Source: Wolfiporia cocos (Eukaryota > Basidiomycota > Agaricomycetes > Polyporales > Phaeolaceae). Taken from it: a stretch of 64,000 nucleotides of DNA. A program made the position numbers and the translations under genes. The DNA is taken from assembly GCA_029448655.1 (NCBI GenBank), contig JACCLO010000001.1:2294001-2358000 (forward strand), read 5' to 3'. The notes beneath the pieces are model-generated. The model was not told the origin of the DNA, ran no database searches, and saw only the letters and a list, made by a program, of their open reading frames with translations. Positions 33,929 to 43,898 of the stretch are shown here, in pieces. Position 1 is the first letter of the stretch, and each line of letters starts with the position of its first letter.

Positions 33929-34627
33929 TGACACAGACTAGACTGTGGGACTCACACTATGACCTTATAGGCGACTTGAAGTAGTTGCTGGAGGTTGGTG
34001 AGGAGACTAGTGGGCGCAAGCAGAGATGTTATGTAACTGTGCGAATGCAGAGAACAAATCTAAGGCTTATCCGCAGTGATAGCCCTACTTATATACATGC
34101 TTTGTTTGGTTACCGGTAAGGGAGCCAAACATGAAGGTGGTCTGTGCACAGACATAACTAATATGGTTAAGTCGTAAACTACAGTAGACCATGTGCGCCG
34201 GTAATGGCCGCACCAGTAAGAGCGTTTGTTTGGACCGTAGGTCCATGTTGTGGAAGTGGCTGTAGCTACGTTAGTAAGCCATGCATGTGATTCTTATATT
34301 CCGGTATCGGGATATGAGTAATCGTAAGGTCATTGGCATGTGATAACGAGCGGGCCGCTTATCCAATAGTACTGACATAGCCCGGTATCGGGATATGAGT
34401 AAGGCGCGTGACACCAGAGGTTAGTCCGCTGAGTCATTGACGCGTACAAGCGTGTTATGTACGTGTTGTTATGACAAGTGGACGTATACCGCGTTGTGTA
34501 CGTGTTGTTTGGTTGCGTGTACGTGTAGACGGGCGCTTAACAGCGTAAACGTCTACAAGGTTGTAGAAATACCAGATAAATATGTAAAAATACGGGAAAA
34601 ATAGTGGCATGTCCCAAATCTGTGACA
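33929..34627 (-). repeat. 3' LTR of inner Ty3 element
   Basis: TGACACAGACTAG...AAATCTGTGACA, 699 bp. Contains repeated CCGGTATCGGGATATGAGTA and TACGTGTTGT motifs. Related at both ends to the solo LTR 8553-9576. Confidence 0.97.
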
Positions 34628-34645
34628 TCACCCCCTCTTCAGGTT
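34628..34645 (-). promoter_or_regulatory. Polypurine tract of inner Ty3 element
   Basis: Minus strand CCTGAAGAGGGGGTGA lies directly before the 3' LTR. The same GAGGGGGTGA-like tract precedes the LTRs of the outer element and, with one change, of the element at 52468-56058. Confidence 0.8.
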
Positions 34646-34666
34646 TCATTGTCCCTAATGGAACGA

Positions 34667-37600
34667 CTAATTTCCTGTGGAGCCGAATCCACCAGTACCA
34701 CGCTCGGATTTAATCTTTTCAAAGTAAGATTTTCCGTGTAGCGTAATGTGCGGCTCCTTAGCAACTTCGCAGATGAGCTGAGCAATCTTATCACCGGCCC
34801 GAATATCGATAGATATGTCGGAGTGATTCTGGAGAATGATGATTACTTCGCCTTGATAATCGTGGTCGATAACGCCACCCATTACGTCTATGCCTTTTCG
34901 GGCAAGACTAGAGCGGGGGGCGATACGTCCATAAGTGCCGAAAGGTACCTGGATCTTTAGTTTGGTGTTGTATTCTGTCTGCCTGTGAGCTGGCAGAACG
35001 TCGCCTGTTGCAGTGTACAGGTCAAACCCAACCGAGTCCTTGGTTCCTTTTTCCGGCATTCGGCCGCCTTCACCGACTACGATTTTCAAGTCCGCGTTTT
35101 GGTTAATGTCAGCTGACATCCATCCCCCGTTGGGGTGTCTAACCATGCGCTGCTTAGGATCCTTCGCAAATTCTTCGCGATACTGCGGCCAGTCGTCTGG
35201 CCACGTGCATTCGTCGGTTTCCCAGTCGTCGCTGTCAGGGTCGAAGACGTGAACTGCTTCTTTCCTTCTAGCTGATCGCCTGAGGGGAACATCCTGCATG
35301 GGAATGGCGTGTGAAGCCTTGTATTCCTGCAGAATGTCATATGCCGTGTTGAGATCGGCTTCGCGTACCCAGGAATCGTCATTGATACCGAATCCTTTCC
35401 ATCGGATTCTGTATTCAACTCTTCCTGCGCGGAGACGATGATCTAAGATCTTCTCGACTTCCCATAGTTCCTCGCTGTCGACCATTTCTGGTTGAGGCTC
35501 TGGTTTCTTCTGATGCACAGGGTCCTTGTACATAACCAACTTGGAAGCGTGGAATACGGGGTGATAAGCCCTGTATTGCTTGTCCATGTGTACCCTAAAG
35601 GTGACCGGAGATAATTGTTCAATTATCTTGAATGGTCCCAAATAGCGTGGACTAAGACTTCTTTCGGAGTCTTGCCAACAACGGGCGTCAACGAGTACTT
35701 TGTTGCCGACTTTAAACGGTACCGAGCGCTTGTGTTGATCATAGTACCAAGACCAGCGTTCAGCAGCCAATTTCATTGCTGCCTTAGCTTGTTCTTGTGC
35801 TGACCATCTGGCGTAAGCAAATTGATTTAAATCCGAGTATGGCGTCGGCTTCAAATCCGTAGGTCCTGCATTGGGATGCCTTCCTAGTTCGACGAAGAAT
35901 GGACTATTCTTGGTCGTTTCACTAGCCGCGTTGTTATACGCGAACTCCGCCGTGGGGAGATAGAATACCCAGTTATCTTTTTGGATAACGTCGATGTAGC
36001 ATCGTAGGTATTGTTCTAAAATTTGGTTAATTCTCTCCGTTTGGCCGTCCGCTTGCGGGTGGTAGGCTGTCGTCATCGATCTCTGAATTCCCAATTGCTC
36101 GCACCATCCCTTGAATAACTCAGAAGAGAATTGCGGTCCTCTATCCGAAATGATTTGTTTCGGAAGTCCGTGATTCGGATAAATCCGAAGGTACAGGAGG
36201 TTCGCTAATTCTTTTGCCGAGATATTGTCTGACGTGGGAATGAAGTGTGCGCGCTTGGTCAATCGGTCCACTACTACCATAATAGCAGTGAATTGTTTGA
36301 ATTCGCCGCTGGGTGGTAAGTGAACGGTGAAGTCGATTGTGATTGTGTCCCAAGGTGCTTCCGGTACTGGGAGCGGTTGCAGGGGTCCATACGGGGTCTG
36401 GTTGCGGTTCTTCATGCGTTGGCATGTGTCACAACCTTCCACGTATTGCTTTACCATCGTGGTTATTCCAGGCCACCAGTAATTACACGATAGAAGTTCA
36501 TAGGTCTTCCATCGTCCGAAGTGTCCGGCAGTCACATGGTCGTGATGTAACTCCAGTATCTTCGTGCGCAGTTCCTTAGGCTCTTTTGGAACGTACACTT
36601 TTCCTCGTCTGAGGAGTAATCCGGCCTCCATGTTCCATTCCTGGAGATCTTTACCGAATTCCTTGGGACCACTTTTCAGTAGTTCCTGGTAATCTTTGGT
36701 AATCTGATCGTTCATGAGGGCTTGTCGGATTTGTCGGAGGAGGTCCTCGTCGCCTGATTGTATCTCCTGCTGTGACACTTCTAGCGCCCTAACCGTGAAG
36801 TATTCCGGTTTCAGCAAAATTTGATCGTGATTGTCGAGTTCCACCCCCTCTTCATGGTCTGGCCTCCGTGACAGAGGATCAGCCGTGAGCATTGTTTTAC
36901 CGGGTTTGTGACACATCGTGAAGTTGAACCTTGTCAGGTAAAGACTCCAACGTGCCTGTCTCCGGGTTAGCCGTTGTGCCGATTTGAAATATGTCAGATT
37001 GAGATGGTCCGACCATACTTCGAATTTGTGTGGATGTCCTTCAAGGTAATGTCTCCATTCCTCTAGAGCGCGGATGATTGCGAGCAACTCCTTATCGTAA
37101 ATCTCATAGTTCCTTTTGGGTGCTGATAGAGATTTCGAGTAAAAGGCTACCGGGTGCCAGAGCTTATCCTCCAAAGAGTATTGTGATAGCACTGCACCAG
37201 TTGCGTAATCGGAAGAATCCGCTTCCACACGGAACGGGGACTCCTGATCTGGGATCCGGAGTATTGGAGCCGATGTGAAGGCTTCCTTGAGAGTTTGGAA
37301 GGCTTCCGCTTGTTCAGGTCCCCAGTTCCACTGCATGTTTTTCTTGGACAGTTCGGTTAACGGCTTAACCACTTTGGAGAAGTCTTTAATGAACCGACGG
37401 TAGTAGTTGGCGAAGCCAACAAAGGCCTGGACGTCCTTCACCTTGGCAGGTGTAGGCCAATCCATGACGCCGGCTACCTTCTTAGGGTCCATTTCGACTT
37501 TTCTTTTGGAAATGATCATTCCCAGGTATTCAATACTGCTTTGTTCGAAGAAGCACTTTTCAGGCTTCGCGAACAAGTCGTTGTCTTGCAAGATTTGTAA

Positions 37601-39463
37601 TACTTGCTTGACGGTACGACGGTGTTCCAACAGGTCATTTCCGAACACAAGGATGTCGTCTAGGTAGACAATGACCTTTCCTTCTCTGATAAGGTCACCT
37701 AGAATATCGTTCATCATGTGTTGGAACGTGCTGGGTGCATTACAAAAACCGAAGTACATGACTACAGCTTCGTAAAGGCCGTTAGGCGTAATGAATGCGG
37801 TCTTCCATTCATCTCCCTCCTTGATTCTAACGTTGTTGTAACCCCAACGCAAGTCGAGCTTCGTGAATATTGAAGCCTGGCTAAGCTTATCGATAAGCTC
37901 GTCTATGCGTGGGAGAGGGTACCTGTTTTTAATGGTCAAGTCGTTTACTTTTCGGTAATCGACTACCATTCGGGCTCCGCCGTCTTTTTTAGGGACGAAG
38001 AAGACCGGACTCGCAATCGGGGATTTCGAGTGTCGGATGTAGCCCTTCCGTAACTCTTCCTGAATCCACTGATCTAGCGAGTTCGCTTCCTGAGGAGACA
38101 TCTTGTATGCCTTACTCGGGGGCGGTAGCACCGCGTCATCGGGGAAGTCGATGGCGTGGTCGTATGGTTTCCGCTCGGGCATCCTTTCGGATGCGCGTTG
38201 AGAAAATACCGTGGGACCAAACTCCTGGTATTCCTCCGGAACCAAGGATTTCCATTTCTGGAGATCCGCATCTGTCAGGAATTCATCGTCCGACTTCTCC
38301 GTTATCGACTGAATGGCGTCGATAAGGAGTTCCGTTCCTTCGTCAAGGGTGTTCACCCAAGCGACAAAGGGATTCTCAGGCTCCTCTAAGCCGAGAAAAT
38401 CTATTGGAAAGTCGTTGATGATCTGATAGATGTTGCGGGGTTCGATTTCGTCTTCTTCCTCAGAAATCGAAACCCGTTTGCCATGTTTGCATTTTTCCGT
38501 ACACCGATATGTGAAGATTCCTTCCGGCCAGTTGAAGTCCGGGTAGTGTTTCAGGAACCAGTCATATCCGAGGATCACATCCGCATTCTGTACGTCCATT
38601 ACGTACAAGAATTCGGTGGACTTGTGTTCCTCGTGCACCATATAAGCTTTTACTGCCATATTGATATTACCGGCGGTATTAGAGGTACCGTCGGCATTGC
38701 AAATCTCGAGAGGTGAAGGTAGTTTTTGTGTGACTAACTTTTCCTCGTGGACGAGTTTCTTATCGATGACGCTTATTGATGCACCGGTGTCGATTAATGC
38801 CATGGCGTTAACTTTCTTTCCATATACCCACAGTTCTACTTCGATGGAGAATGATTTATTATCGTCTCGGGAATCATTTCCATGTACAACGTTATACAAA
38901 GTAAAGAACTTGAGCGCGAGTGGGTCAGGATGAAAGTATTGTACAGGAGGGGCACGTGTAGCTAGTGTCCGAGTCCTCCGGGCAAAGTCCATTGCCGAGT
39001 TGCTGAATATACCAAGATGGGATACCGGGTGACGTATGACCGCCTTATCTTCCCACAAAATAAGGGGTCCTTGTGAAGCCCCTTCGTAGGGGTGCTCTTC
39101 TTCAGGGAGCTGTATGCTCCCAGCCACTGCGGGGCTGGTGCATTCTTCACAAGACGTCTTCGAGACGCGTAGTTGGGGCGAGGGGAACCGAGATGGTTCC
39201 GACATTGGCAACGGTGGTGGCGGGGGCCGATGTTCCTGCTGATGTTGAGTCAGCCGTGACTTCTTCCCAGATTGTTTGGGTATGATACGTCTTGCCATCC
39301 GCGGGGGGCGCCGAGTACGGCTTCTTGCCAGAAGCCTGTCCCTTTCCACTACCCGAAGGGGCAGCCGTGGTCTTTCCAGACGCGGCAGCTGCATCCTTCG
39401 CCCTTTGTTGTTCGGCCCGCTGAGCGGCAGGCACAAACGTTCCCGCAGCCTTGTCCGCGGCAA
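34667..39463 (-). CDS. pol: Inner Ty3 Pol: protease-RT-RNase H-integrase-chromodomain-dUTPase
   Basis: A 1598-residue open frame. Protease motif ALIDTGAS at about residue 225, RT with GFCNAP and YLDD near residue 600, RNase H (EADSSDYATG, DKELLAI) near 740-790. The integrase zinc domain (HH...CDTCQRM) is near 975 and the DDE core from TIDF (about 1042) to SDRGPQF (about 1105). A chromodomain (EKILDHR...YRIRWKGF) is near 1335-1385. The last 150 residues are a complete dUTPase with five motifs (GFDL, PRSSLARKG, GVIDHDYQGEV, GDKIAQLI, RGTGGFGSTG). The enzyme would hydrolyse dUTP during reverse transcription. The first about 105 residues overlap gag in the +1 frame, so Pol is probably made by frameshifting and the listed ATG may not be used. 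Confidence 0.95.
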   Translation of the reverse strand: MPRTRLRERLCLPLSGPNNKGRRMQLPRLERPRLPLRVVERDRLLARSRTRRPPRMARRIIPKQSGKKSRLTQHQQEHRPPPPPLPMSEPSRFPSPQLRVSKTSCEECTSPAVAGSIQLPEEEHPYEGASQGPLILWEDKAVIRHPVSHLGIFSNSAMDFARRTRTLATRAPPVQYFHPDPLALKFFTLYNVVHGNDSRDDNKSFSIEVELWVYGKKVNAMALIDTGASISVIDKKLVHEEKLVTQKLPSPLEICNADGTSNTAGNINMAVKAYMVHEEHKSTEFLYVMDVQNADVILGYDWFLKHYPDFNWPEGIFTYRCTEKCKHGKRVSISEEEDEIEPRNIYQIINDFPIDFLGLEEPENPFVAWVNTLDEGTELLIDAIQSITEKSDDEFLTDADLQKWKSLVPEEYQEFGPTVFSQRASERMPERKPYDHAIDFPDDAVLPPPSKAYKMSPQEANSLDQWIQEELRKGYIRHSKSPIASPVFFVPKKDGGARMVVDYRKVNDLTIKNRYPLPRIDELIDKLSQASIFTKLDLRWGYNNVRIKEGDEWKTAFITPNGLYEAVVMYFGFCNAPSTFQHMMNDILGDLIREGKVIVYLDDILVFGNDLLEHRRTVKQVLQILQDNDLFAKPEKCFFEQSSIEYLGMIISKRKVEMDPKKVAGVMDWPTPAKVKDVQAFVGFANYYRRFIKDFSKVVKPLTELSKKNMQWNWGPEQAEAFQTLKEAFTSAPILRIPDQESPFRVEADSSDYATGAVLSQYSLEDKLWHPVAFYSKSLSAPKRNYEIYDKELLAIIRALEEWRHYLEGHPHKFEVWSDHLNLTYFKSAQRLTRRQARWSLYLTRFNFTMCHKPGKTMLTADPLSRRPDHEEGVELDNHDQILLKPEYFTVRALEVSQQEIQSGDEDLLRQIRQALMNDQITKDYQELLKSGPKEFGKDLQEWNMEAGLLLRRGKVYVPKEPKELRTKILELHHDHVTAGHFGRWKTYELLSCNYWWPGITTMVKQYVEGCDTCQRMKNRNQTPYGPLQPLPVPEAPWDTITIDFTVHLPPSGEFKQFTAIMVVVDRLTKRAHFIPTSDNISAKELANLLYLRIYPNHGLPKQIISDRGPQFSSELFKGWCEQLGIQRSMTTAYHPQADGQTERINQILEQYLRCYIDVIQKDNWVFYLPTAEFAYNNAASETTKNSPFFVELGRHPNAGPTDLKPTPYSDLNQFAYARWSAQEQAKAAMKLAAERWSWYYDQHKRSVPFKVGNKVLVDARCWQDSERSLSPRYLGPFKIIEQLSPVTFRVHMDKQYRAYHPVFHASKLVMYKDPVHQKKPEPQPEMVDSEELWEVEKILDHRLRAGRVEYRIRWKGFGINDDSWVREADLNTAYDILQEYKASHAIPMQDVPLRRSARRKEAVHVFDPDSDDWETDECTWPDDWPQYREEFAKDPKQRMVRHPNGGWMSADINQNADLKIVVGEGGRMPEKGTKDSVGFDLYTATGDVLPAHRQTEYNTKLKIQVPFGTYGRIAPRSSLARKGIDVMGGVIDHDYQGEVIIILQNHSDISIDIRAGDKIAQLICEVAKEPHITLHGKSYFEKIKSERGTGGFGSTGN

Positions 39464-41153
39464 GCTTAGGACACTTGTTGAAATAGTGTCCCGTCTGCTT
39501 GCAGTAGGTGCAGACGGCGTTGGCGGTGTCGGCGGGGGCTTTGGCGGGCGCCTTTCCCTTGTCCTTCTTTTTCTCTGACTTCTTCGCAGAAGCGGAGGAC
39601 GTCTCCTTCTTTTCGGCAGGGGCCAAGTCCTTCTTGCCGGCCTTCTCGAAGATCGAGCCCTTGATCTTGTCCGGATATGACGTTTGGTACATCTCCAGAG
39701 CGAAGTCGATGAGGGGCTCGATGTCGGTGGGGGCCTTGAAGAACGGGGTCTTGCCGAGGACGTTCAAGGTGTCCTTAACCTTTTCTGGGAGTGTTTCGGT
39801 GAACTCCCACACCAGGGTCTCATTGGCGGTCTCGGAGAGTCGGCCAAGGGTTCGGAACCGCTCGCAGTAGTTGAAGTAATTCGACTCGGCGAGTTCCTTG
39901 CCTTTGGTACCGTAGTAGCCGCGAATTTCCTTCTTGGCTATCTCCTTATCCGTCATCTTGCCGTATTGCACCATTACGGATTTGGTGAAATCCTCCCAGG
40001 TGCCGAGAGGTTCACCGTTTCCTGCCTTCTTGATGAGAGGCGAGAAAAATTTGTATGCGTCCCCTGTGACGCGTAAGAGGGCCGTGGTGATACGGTCGTG
40101 GTTGTCGTAGACCCTGAGCATACCGAAGTACAGGCCCATCTTCTCCACCCATTCCTGCGCAGTCACCTTTCCAGATGACCCAGAGAATTCGGGGGGAGGG
40201 GGAATTTTCAGGTTTTGAGGCAGACCTGGAATCTGCGGGGCGACGGTTGTTGCAGCAGCGGCTGCAGGTGGAGCGACGGCAGCGGCCCCAGTTGTGCGGG
40301 CCGGTGCGGGTTCTTCCGGGGGCGTTCGGACACCGGGAGGGTTGGGAACGGAGGGGTTTTTGCGACTCCTCCGAAGTTCTTCCTCAACCTTCTCCATGCG
40401 CTCGGCGAACGCATCCTCGAGGTCGTCTAGCCGAGTCTGGTAGTCGTCCCGGAGTTGTTTCTCCATTTCGGAGAACTTGGCGGTGTACTCCTGACGGAGT
40501 TCCTTACCAAGGTCCACCAGGGTGGACAAAACCTCGTTGCGGACTGTATTGACCGCTTCGTGTAACTCGTCTTGGGCCATATGTTCGATTGCCCTGGATT
40601 GCCCAGCCAGGGAGTCGATTCTGCCATGGATTCGCTCCAGGCGGGCGTACACCATCCGGCCGAGGGTGTCAACCTTGTCGTGGCTTATCGCCGCACTTCG
40701 TTGTACGGCGGCGTTGAGGATTGCCCCATGCAGGGGTGCATCCACCTTGTATTGTTCCTCTTCTGGGAGGTACGACTTGAGGCCTATTTCGACCTCATTG
40801 TTGGTTCGGCGTTCTGGGCCCAAAAACTCTATTTCTAGGGTTGTGACGGGTCCGATCGGACGGGTGTAGCGAGCCGGTGGGTATCCGGGGATAGGTGTGC
40901 CCGGACGCGTTCCCATGGGGTTGGATGGGGAGTCCCTTTGTGGGGGGACACCCTCGACTTCGTCCTCTTCCTCTTCCTCGCTCAGATGCTCCAAGGTCAC
41001 CAGGGGTTGAGTCCCTGAGGGTCCTGCTTCCGGGGTCACCGGACCTTCTGAGCGAAGGCGCATCGTGCGACGAGTGGCGAGGGGTGCGCTGTTGGAGGAA
41101 GTGGAAGACATTGTGAATCTGTTTATGACGAATGTTAGTTTCCGGTTACTCAT
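39147..41153 (-). CDS. gag: Inner Ty3 Gag with CCHC zinc knuckle
   Basis: 668 residues. A coiled-coil-like region (about residues 180-260), a Pro/Ala-rich linker, a capsid-like Retrotrans_gag region (EFSGSSGKVTAQEWVEKMGL onward) and one zinc knuckle CTYCKQTGHYFNKC near residue 550 (C-x2-C-x4-H-x4-C). The last 317 nt overlap pol in another frame. It would form the virus-like particle. The start ATG at 41153 follows a short AT-rich spacer after ORF0; a later in-frame ATG exists at residue 15. Confidence 0.93.
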   Translation of the reverse strand: MSNRKLTFVINRFTMSSTSSNSAPLATRRTMRLRSEGPVTPEAGPSGTQPLVTLEHLSEEEEEDEVEGVPPQRDSPSNPMGTRPGTPIPGYPPARYTRPIGPVTTLEIEFLGPERRTNNEVEIGLKSYLPEEEQYKVDAPLHGAILNAAVQRSAAISHDKVDTLGRMVYARLERIHGRIDSLAGQSRAIEHMAQDELHEAVNTVRNEVLSTLVDLGKELRQEYTAKFSEMEKQLRDDYQTRLDDLEDAFAERMEKVEEELRRSRKNPSVPNPPGVRTPPEEPAPARTTGAAAVAPPAAAAATTVAPQIPGLPQNLKIPPPPEFSGSSGKVTAQEWVEKMGLYFGMLRVYDNHDRITTALLRVTGDAYKFFSPLIKKAGNGEPLGTWEDFTKSVMVQYGKMTDKEIAKKEIRGYYGTKGKELAESNYFNYCERFRTLGRLSETANETLVWEFTETLPEKVKDTLNVLGKTPFFKAPTDIEPLIDFALEMYQTSYPDKIKGSIFEKAGKKDLAPAEKKETSSASAKKSEKKKDKGKAPAKAPADTANAVCTYCKQTGHYFNKCPKLAADKAAGTFVPAAQRAEQQRAKDAAAASGKTTAAPSGSGKGQASGKKPYSAPPADGKTYHTQTIWEEVTADSTSAGTSAPATTVANVGTISVPLAPTTRLEDVL

Positions 41154-41255
41154 TGTCTTAGATTCTTTAAGAAGGAATTTGATTTGAAAGCTGCAACTTT
41201 CGTTTTAGATCACACTCGCACTCTATTTCAGAGTTAAAAGATGATAGTATTTCTA

Positions 41256-42179
41256 CTATACAATCGCGAGTATATCCTCTTCTACCGAAGTAGTTGAGGG
41301 CCCTGCCACCTTGTCAGGTGGTGTTACACCGAAGGCAAAAGAAATTTGTAGCGCTACGCATTCTGCTATGATACGAGCCAAGTCCGTACGCCAATCCAAA
41401 AAGGAAATGTTGCCGAGCTGTTTACAGTACTTTTTCATAATTCTCCACTCTTTATTGGTGATCCTCCCCCGTCTCGCTCTATCCTTGACGTTATCCACCA
41501 AGTCCTCTAATTCTACTACCATAGTATGGAAATGAATGTCGTTTTCCATATGGAAGCCTGGGTAATTAGGGGGGTGGTTGGCGAGAGGAGTGAGACGAGT
41601 GAGAGTGCCTTCTAGCATGGGAATAACTTGCTCGCATGCTTGGAGAGGCTTCTTCTTCCCGAAGATGAGAGAAGGGTCGAGAATCTTGTGGTTGGCCGGA
41701 ACGGAAGGTCCGGCCGCCGGGCTGGAGAGGCGGAGGGCCAGTGAAGAAGCTGCTTGCTTGGCTTCCTTGGCGGCTTGTTTGGCGGCGATTCGCTTATTCA
41801 GCTTATCGCGGGCGAGCTTGAGCTTGTTGAGTTCACGGAGTTCGATGAGGTTCTCCATGGCGGTAATGGAAGCGGCTAGCTTCTCTTCCTCCGTCCAGAT
41901 GCGCTTGGCAAGTGGAACTGGTTTGGGAGGTCGAGGAGCAGGTTTCCCAGCCTCAGCGATGTGCTTTGGCATGTGGACAGGAATCTCCCAAAGATGGAGC
42001 TTCCCAGTGTAGTCTTCCTTTACAGGAAGTGTGTATGTGATGTCCTCTGCCCGAGGAATGTCGGCGGTGTCGATGCGGCTGAGAAGGGACCGCTTCGCCG
42101 GCTTAACATAAGGGGCAGTGGAGGAGCCACGGGTGCGACGGGTAACGCGGGGCATGATTCTAGAAAGTGCAGCCTTCAT
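41256..42179 (-). CDS. ORF0 of the inner Ty3 element, unknown function
   Basis: 307 residues between the 5' leader and gag, same strand and same frame as gag but ended by TAG, with a second TAG before the gag ATG. N-terminus is basic (PRVTRRTRGS). The middle is a strongly charged, probably coiled-coil helix (IELRELNKLKLARDKLNKRI, then AAKQAAKEAKQAA). The C-terminal third is acidic and hydrophobic. I recognise no domain. Standard Ty3 elements have no ORF here. Being open in an element with nearly identical LTRs suggests it is maintained. It could be an additional Gag-like or nucleic-acid-binding protein. Function is inference. Confidence 0.75.
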   Translation of the reverse strand: MKAALSRIMPRVTRRTRGSSTAPYVKPAKRSLLSRIDTADIPRAEDITYTLPVKEDYTGKLHLWEIPVHMPKHIAEAGKPAPRPPKPVPLAKRIWTEEEKLAASITAMENLIELRELNKLKLARDKLNKRIAAKQAAKEAKQAASSLALRLSSPAAGPSVPANHKILDPSLIFGKKKPLQACEQVIPMLEGTLTRLTPLANHPPNYPGFHMENDIHFHTMVVELEDLVDNVKDRARRGRITNKEWRIMKKYCKQLGNISFLDWRTDLARIIAECVALQISFAFGVTPPDKVAGPSTTSVEEDILAIV

Positions 42180-43200
42180 GAGAAACGAAGTTTCCCAGTG
42201 ATACGTCCAAGAACAGGAATAGAAGGGAATATGTAAGGTAGGGTAGTGGACTCCTTTTCAGGAGCAAAGAAGGTGTACTACGGGGCATAATTACTCTTAT
42301 GTTGCACGCAAACCCTGTGCTGAGATGGCGCGGATATTCGCATGACCCTAACGGTCAGAGGCGCCAACTCCAGGGGTAGAGTTGCTGACTGCCAGGCCGG
42401 TTCCTGGGTCAGATGATTGGGATCTGGATACACGACACCGCCCCGGAGGGACGATGCCGGAAAGTGGCTGGGATTTTACATCCCTTAGCCTGTCCATGCT
42501 TCAACAATGAGGTTGCCGTCTGTAGCCACATGGGTGTCACATCAGGGCTAAAAAACCACTGTCGGCCCGAAGACCGCGAGACAGCAGCGTTCCACGTCCC
42601 GAAGGAGTGGGCCACGCGCTTCTCTTCCAATGGGGCCCCAAATCCGTTTGACCCATGCTCGCACGCCGAGCTGCCCGGAGGACTTATGCTATTGGCTACC
42701 GCGAGTGACCTATGGCAGGGTGATTTTTTACGTCACCCCCCTCACTGCTTTTCCCATAACGGGTTCAAAGCAGGTCCCTTATGCCTGGGAGGCGGCTTTG
42801 GAAAATTCCCATGCCATCATAGTGATGACCCTGTGGATAGCGATGGGGCGCTGAACAACGCTTGCCATGGCAGGGGGTTGGGCGCACACAGGCAGACCGT
42901 CCCCTTTTCTCCACAGGCGGGTCTTAACCGCTCACAGTCCAAGCTTGTCAGCGAGGACCGTGTCTCCTTGACCCTGGAGTCCGGGTTAGGTAGGCCTCCT
43001 GCCTAAAAAGGCGGTGTGGCTTTCCTGGTTGCCAATCCTCTGCCGAGGATGGCGCTGTATCCCCCAGATCTCAACTTATCACCCCAAACTCTTTGTCAAG
43101 AGTAGGGATGTGCGCAGCAACGAGCAATAGCCCCTGTAGGATAGAAACCCAGGCCCAAGCGCAAGCGCAAGGGCGGGGGTAGGGGGCAGATTTGTTCTAA
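42180..43200 (-). other. 5' leader of the inner Ty3 element
   Basis: About 1 kb between the 5' LTR and ORF0 without a sense ORF of note. The sequence next to the LTR reads (minus strand) TTAGAACAAATCTGCCCCC. It does not start with TGG, so priming by the 3' CCA end of a tRNA is unlikely. An antisense ORF of 197 codons (42413-43006) is probably fortuitous. Confidence 0.6.
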
Positions 43201-43898
43201 TGACACAGACTAGACTGTGGGACTCACACTATAACCTTATAGGCGACTTGAAGTAGTTGCTGGAGGTTGGTGAGGAGACTAGTGGGCGCAAGCAGAGATG
43301 TTATGTAACTGTGCGAATGCAGAGAACAAATCTAAGGCTTATCCGCAGTGATAGCCCTACTTATATACATGCTTTGTTTGGTTACCGGTAAGGGAGCCAA
43401 ACATGAAGTGGTCTGTGCGCAGACATAACTAATATGGTTAAGTCGTAAACTACAGTAGACCATGTGCGCCGGTAATGGCCGCACCAGTAAGAGCGTTTGT
43501 TTGGACCGTAGGTCCATGTTGTGGAAGTGGCTGTAGCTACGTTAGTAAGCCATGCATGTGATTCTTATATTCCGGTATCGGGATATGAGTAATCGTAAGG
43601 TCATTGGCATGTGATAACGAGCGGGCCGCTTATCCAATAGTACTGACATAGCCCGGTATCGGGATATGAGTAAGGCGCGTGACACCAGAGGTTAGTCCGC
43701 TGAGTCATTGACGCGTACAAGCGTGTTATGTACGTGTTGTTATGACAAGTGGACGTATACCGCGTTGTGTACGTGTTGTTTGGTTGCATGTACGTGTAGA
43801 CGGGCGCTTAACAGCGTAAACGTCTACAAGGTTGTAGAAATACCAGATAAATATGTAAAAATACGGGAAAAATAGTGGCATGTCCCAAATCTGTGACA
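43201..43898 (-). repeat. 5' LTR of inner Ty3 element
   Basis: 698 bp, about three substitutions and one single-base gap away from the 3' LTR. Confidence 0.97.

Larger units (their letters stand above)
33929..43898 (-). mobile_element. Inner Ty3 (Gypsy) chromovirus-type retrotransposon with C-terminal dUTPase
   Basis: LTRs 33929-34627 (699 bp) and 43201-43898 (698 bp) differ by about three substitutions and one indel. The TSD GAGAT (33924-33928, 43899-43903) is exact and restores the outer pol reading ...EYL-GHII.... Total 9970 bp on the minus strand: leader, ORF0, gag, pol. All three ORFs are open, so the element may be autonomous and recent. Confidence 0.97.

Noticed and set aside
42413..43006. 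197-codon plus-strand ORF antisense to the leader of the inner Ty3 element
   Set aside because: No recognisable motif, GC-rich leader sequence, opposite to the element's direction; probably chance.
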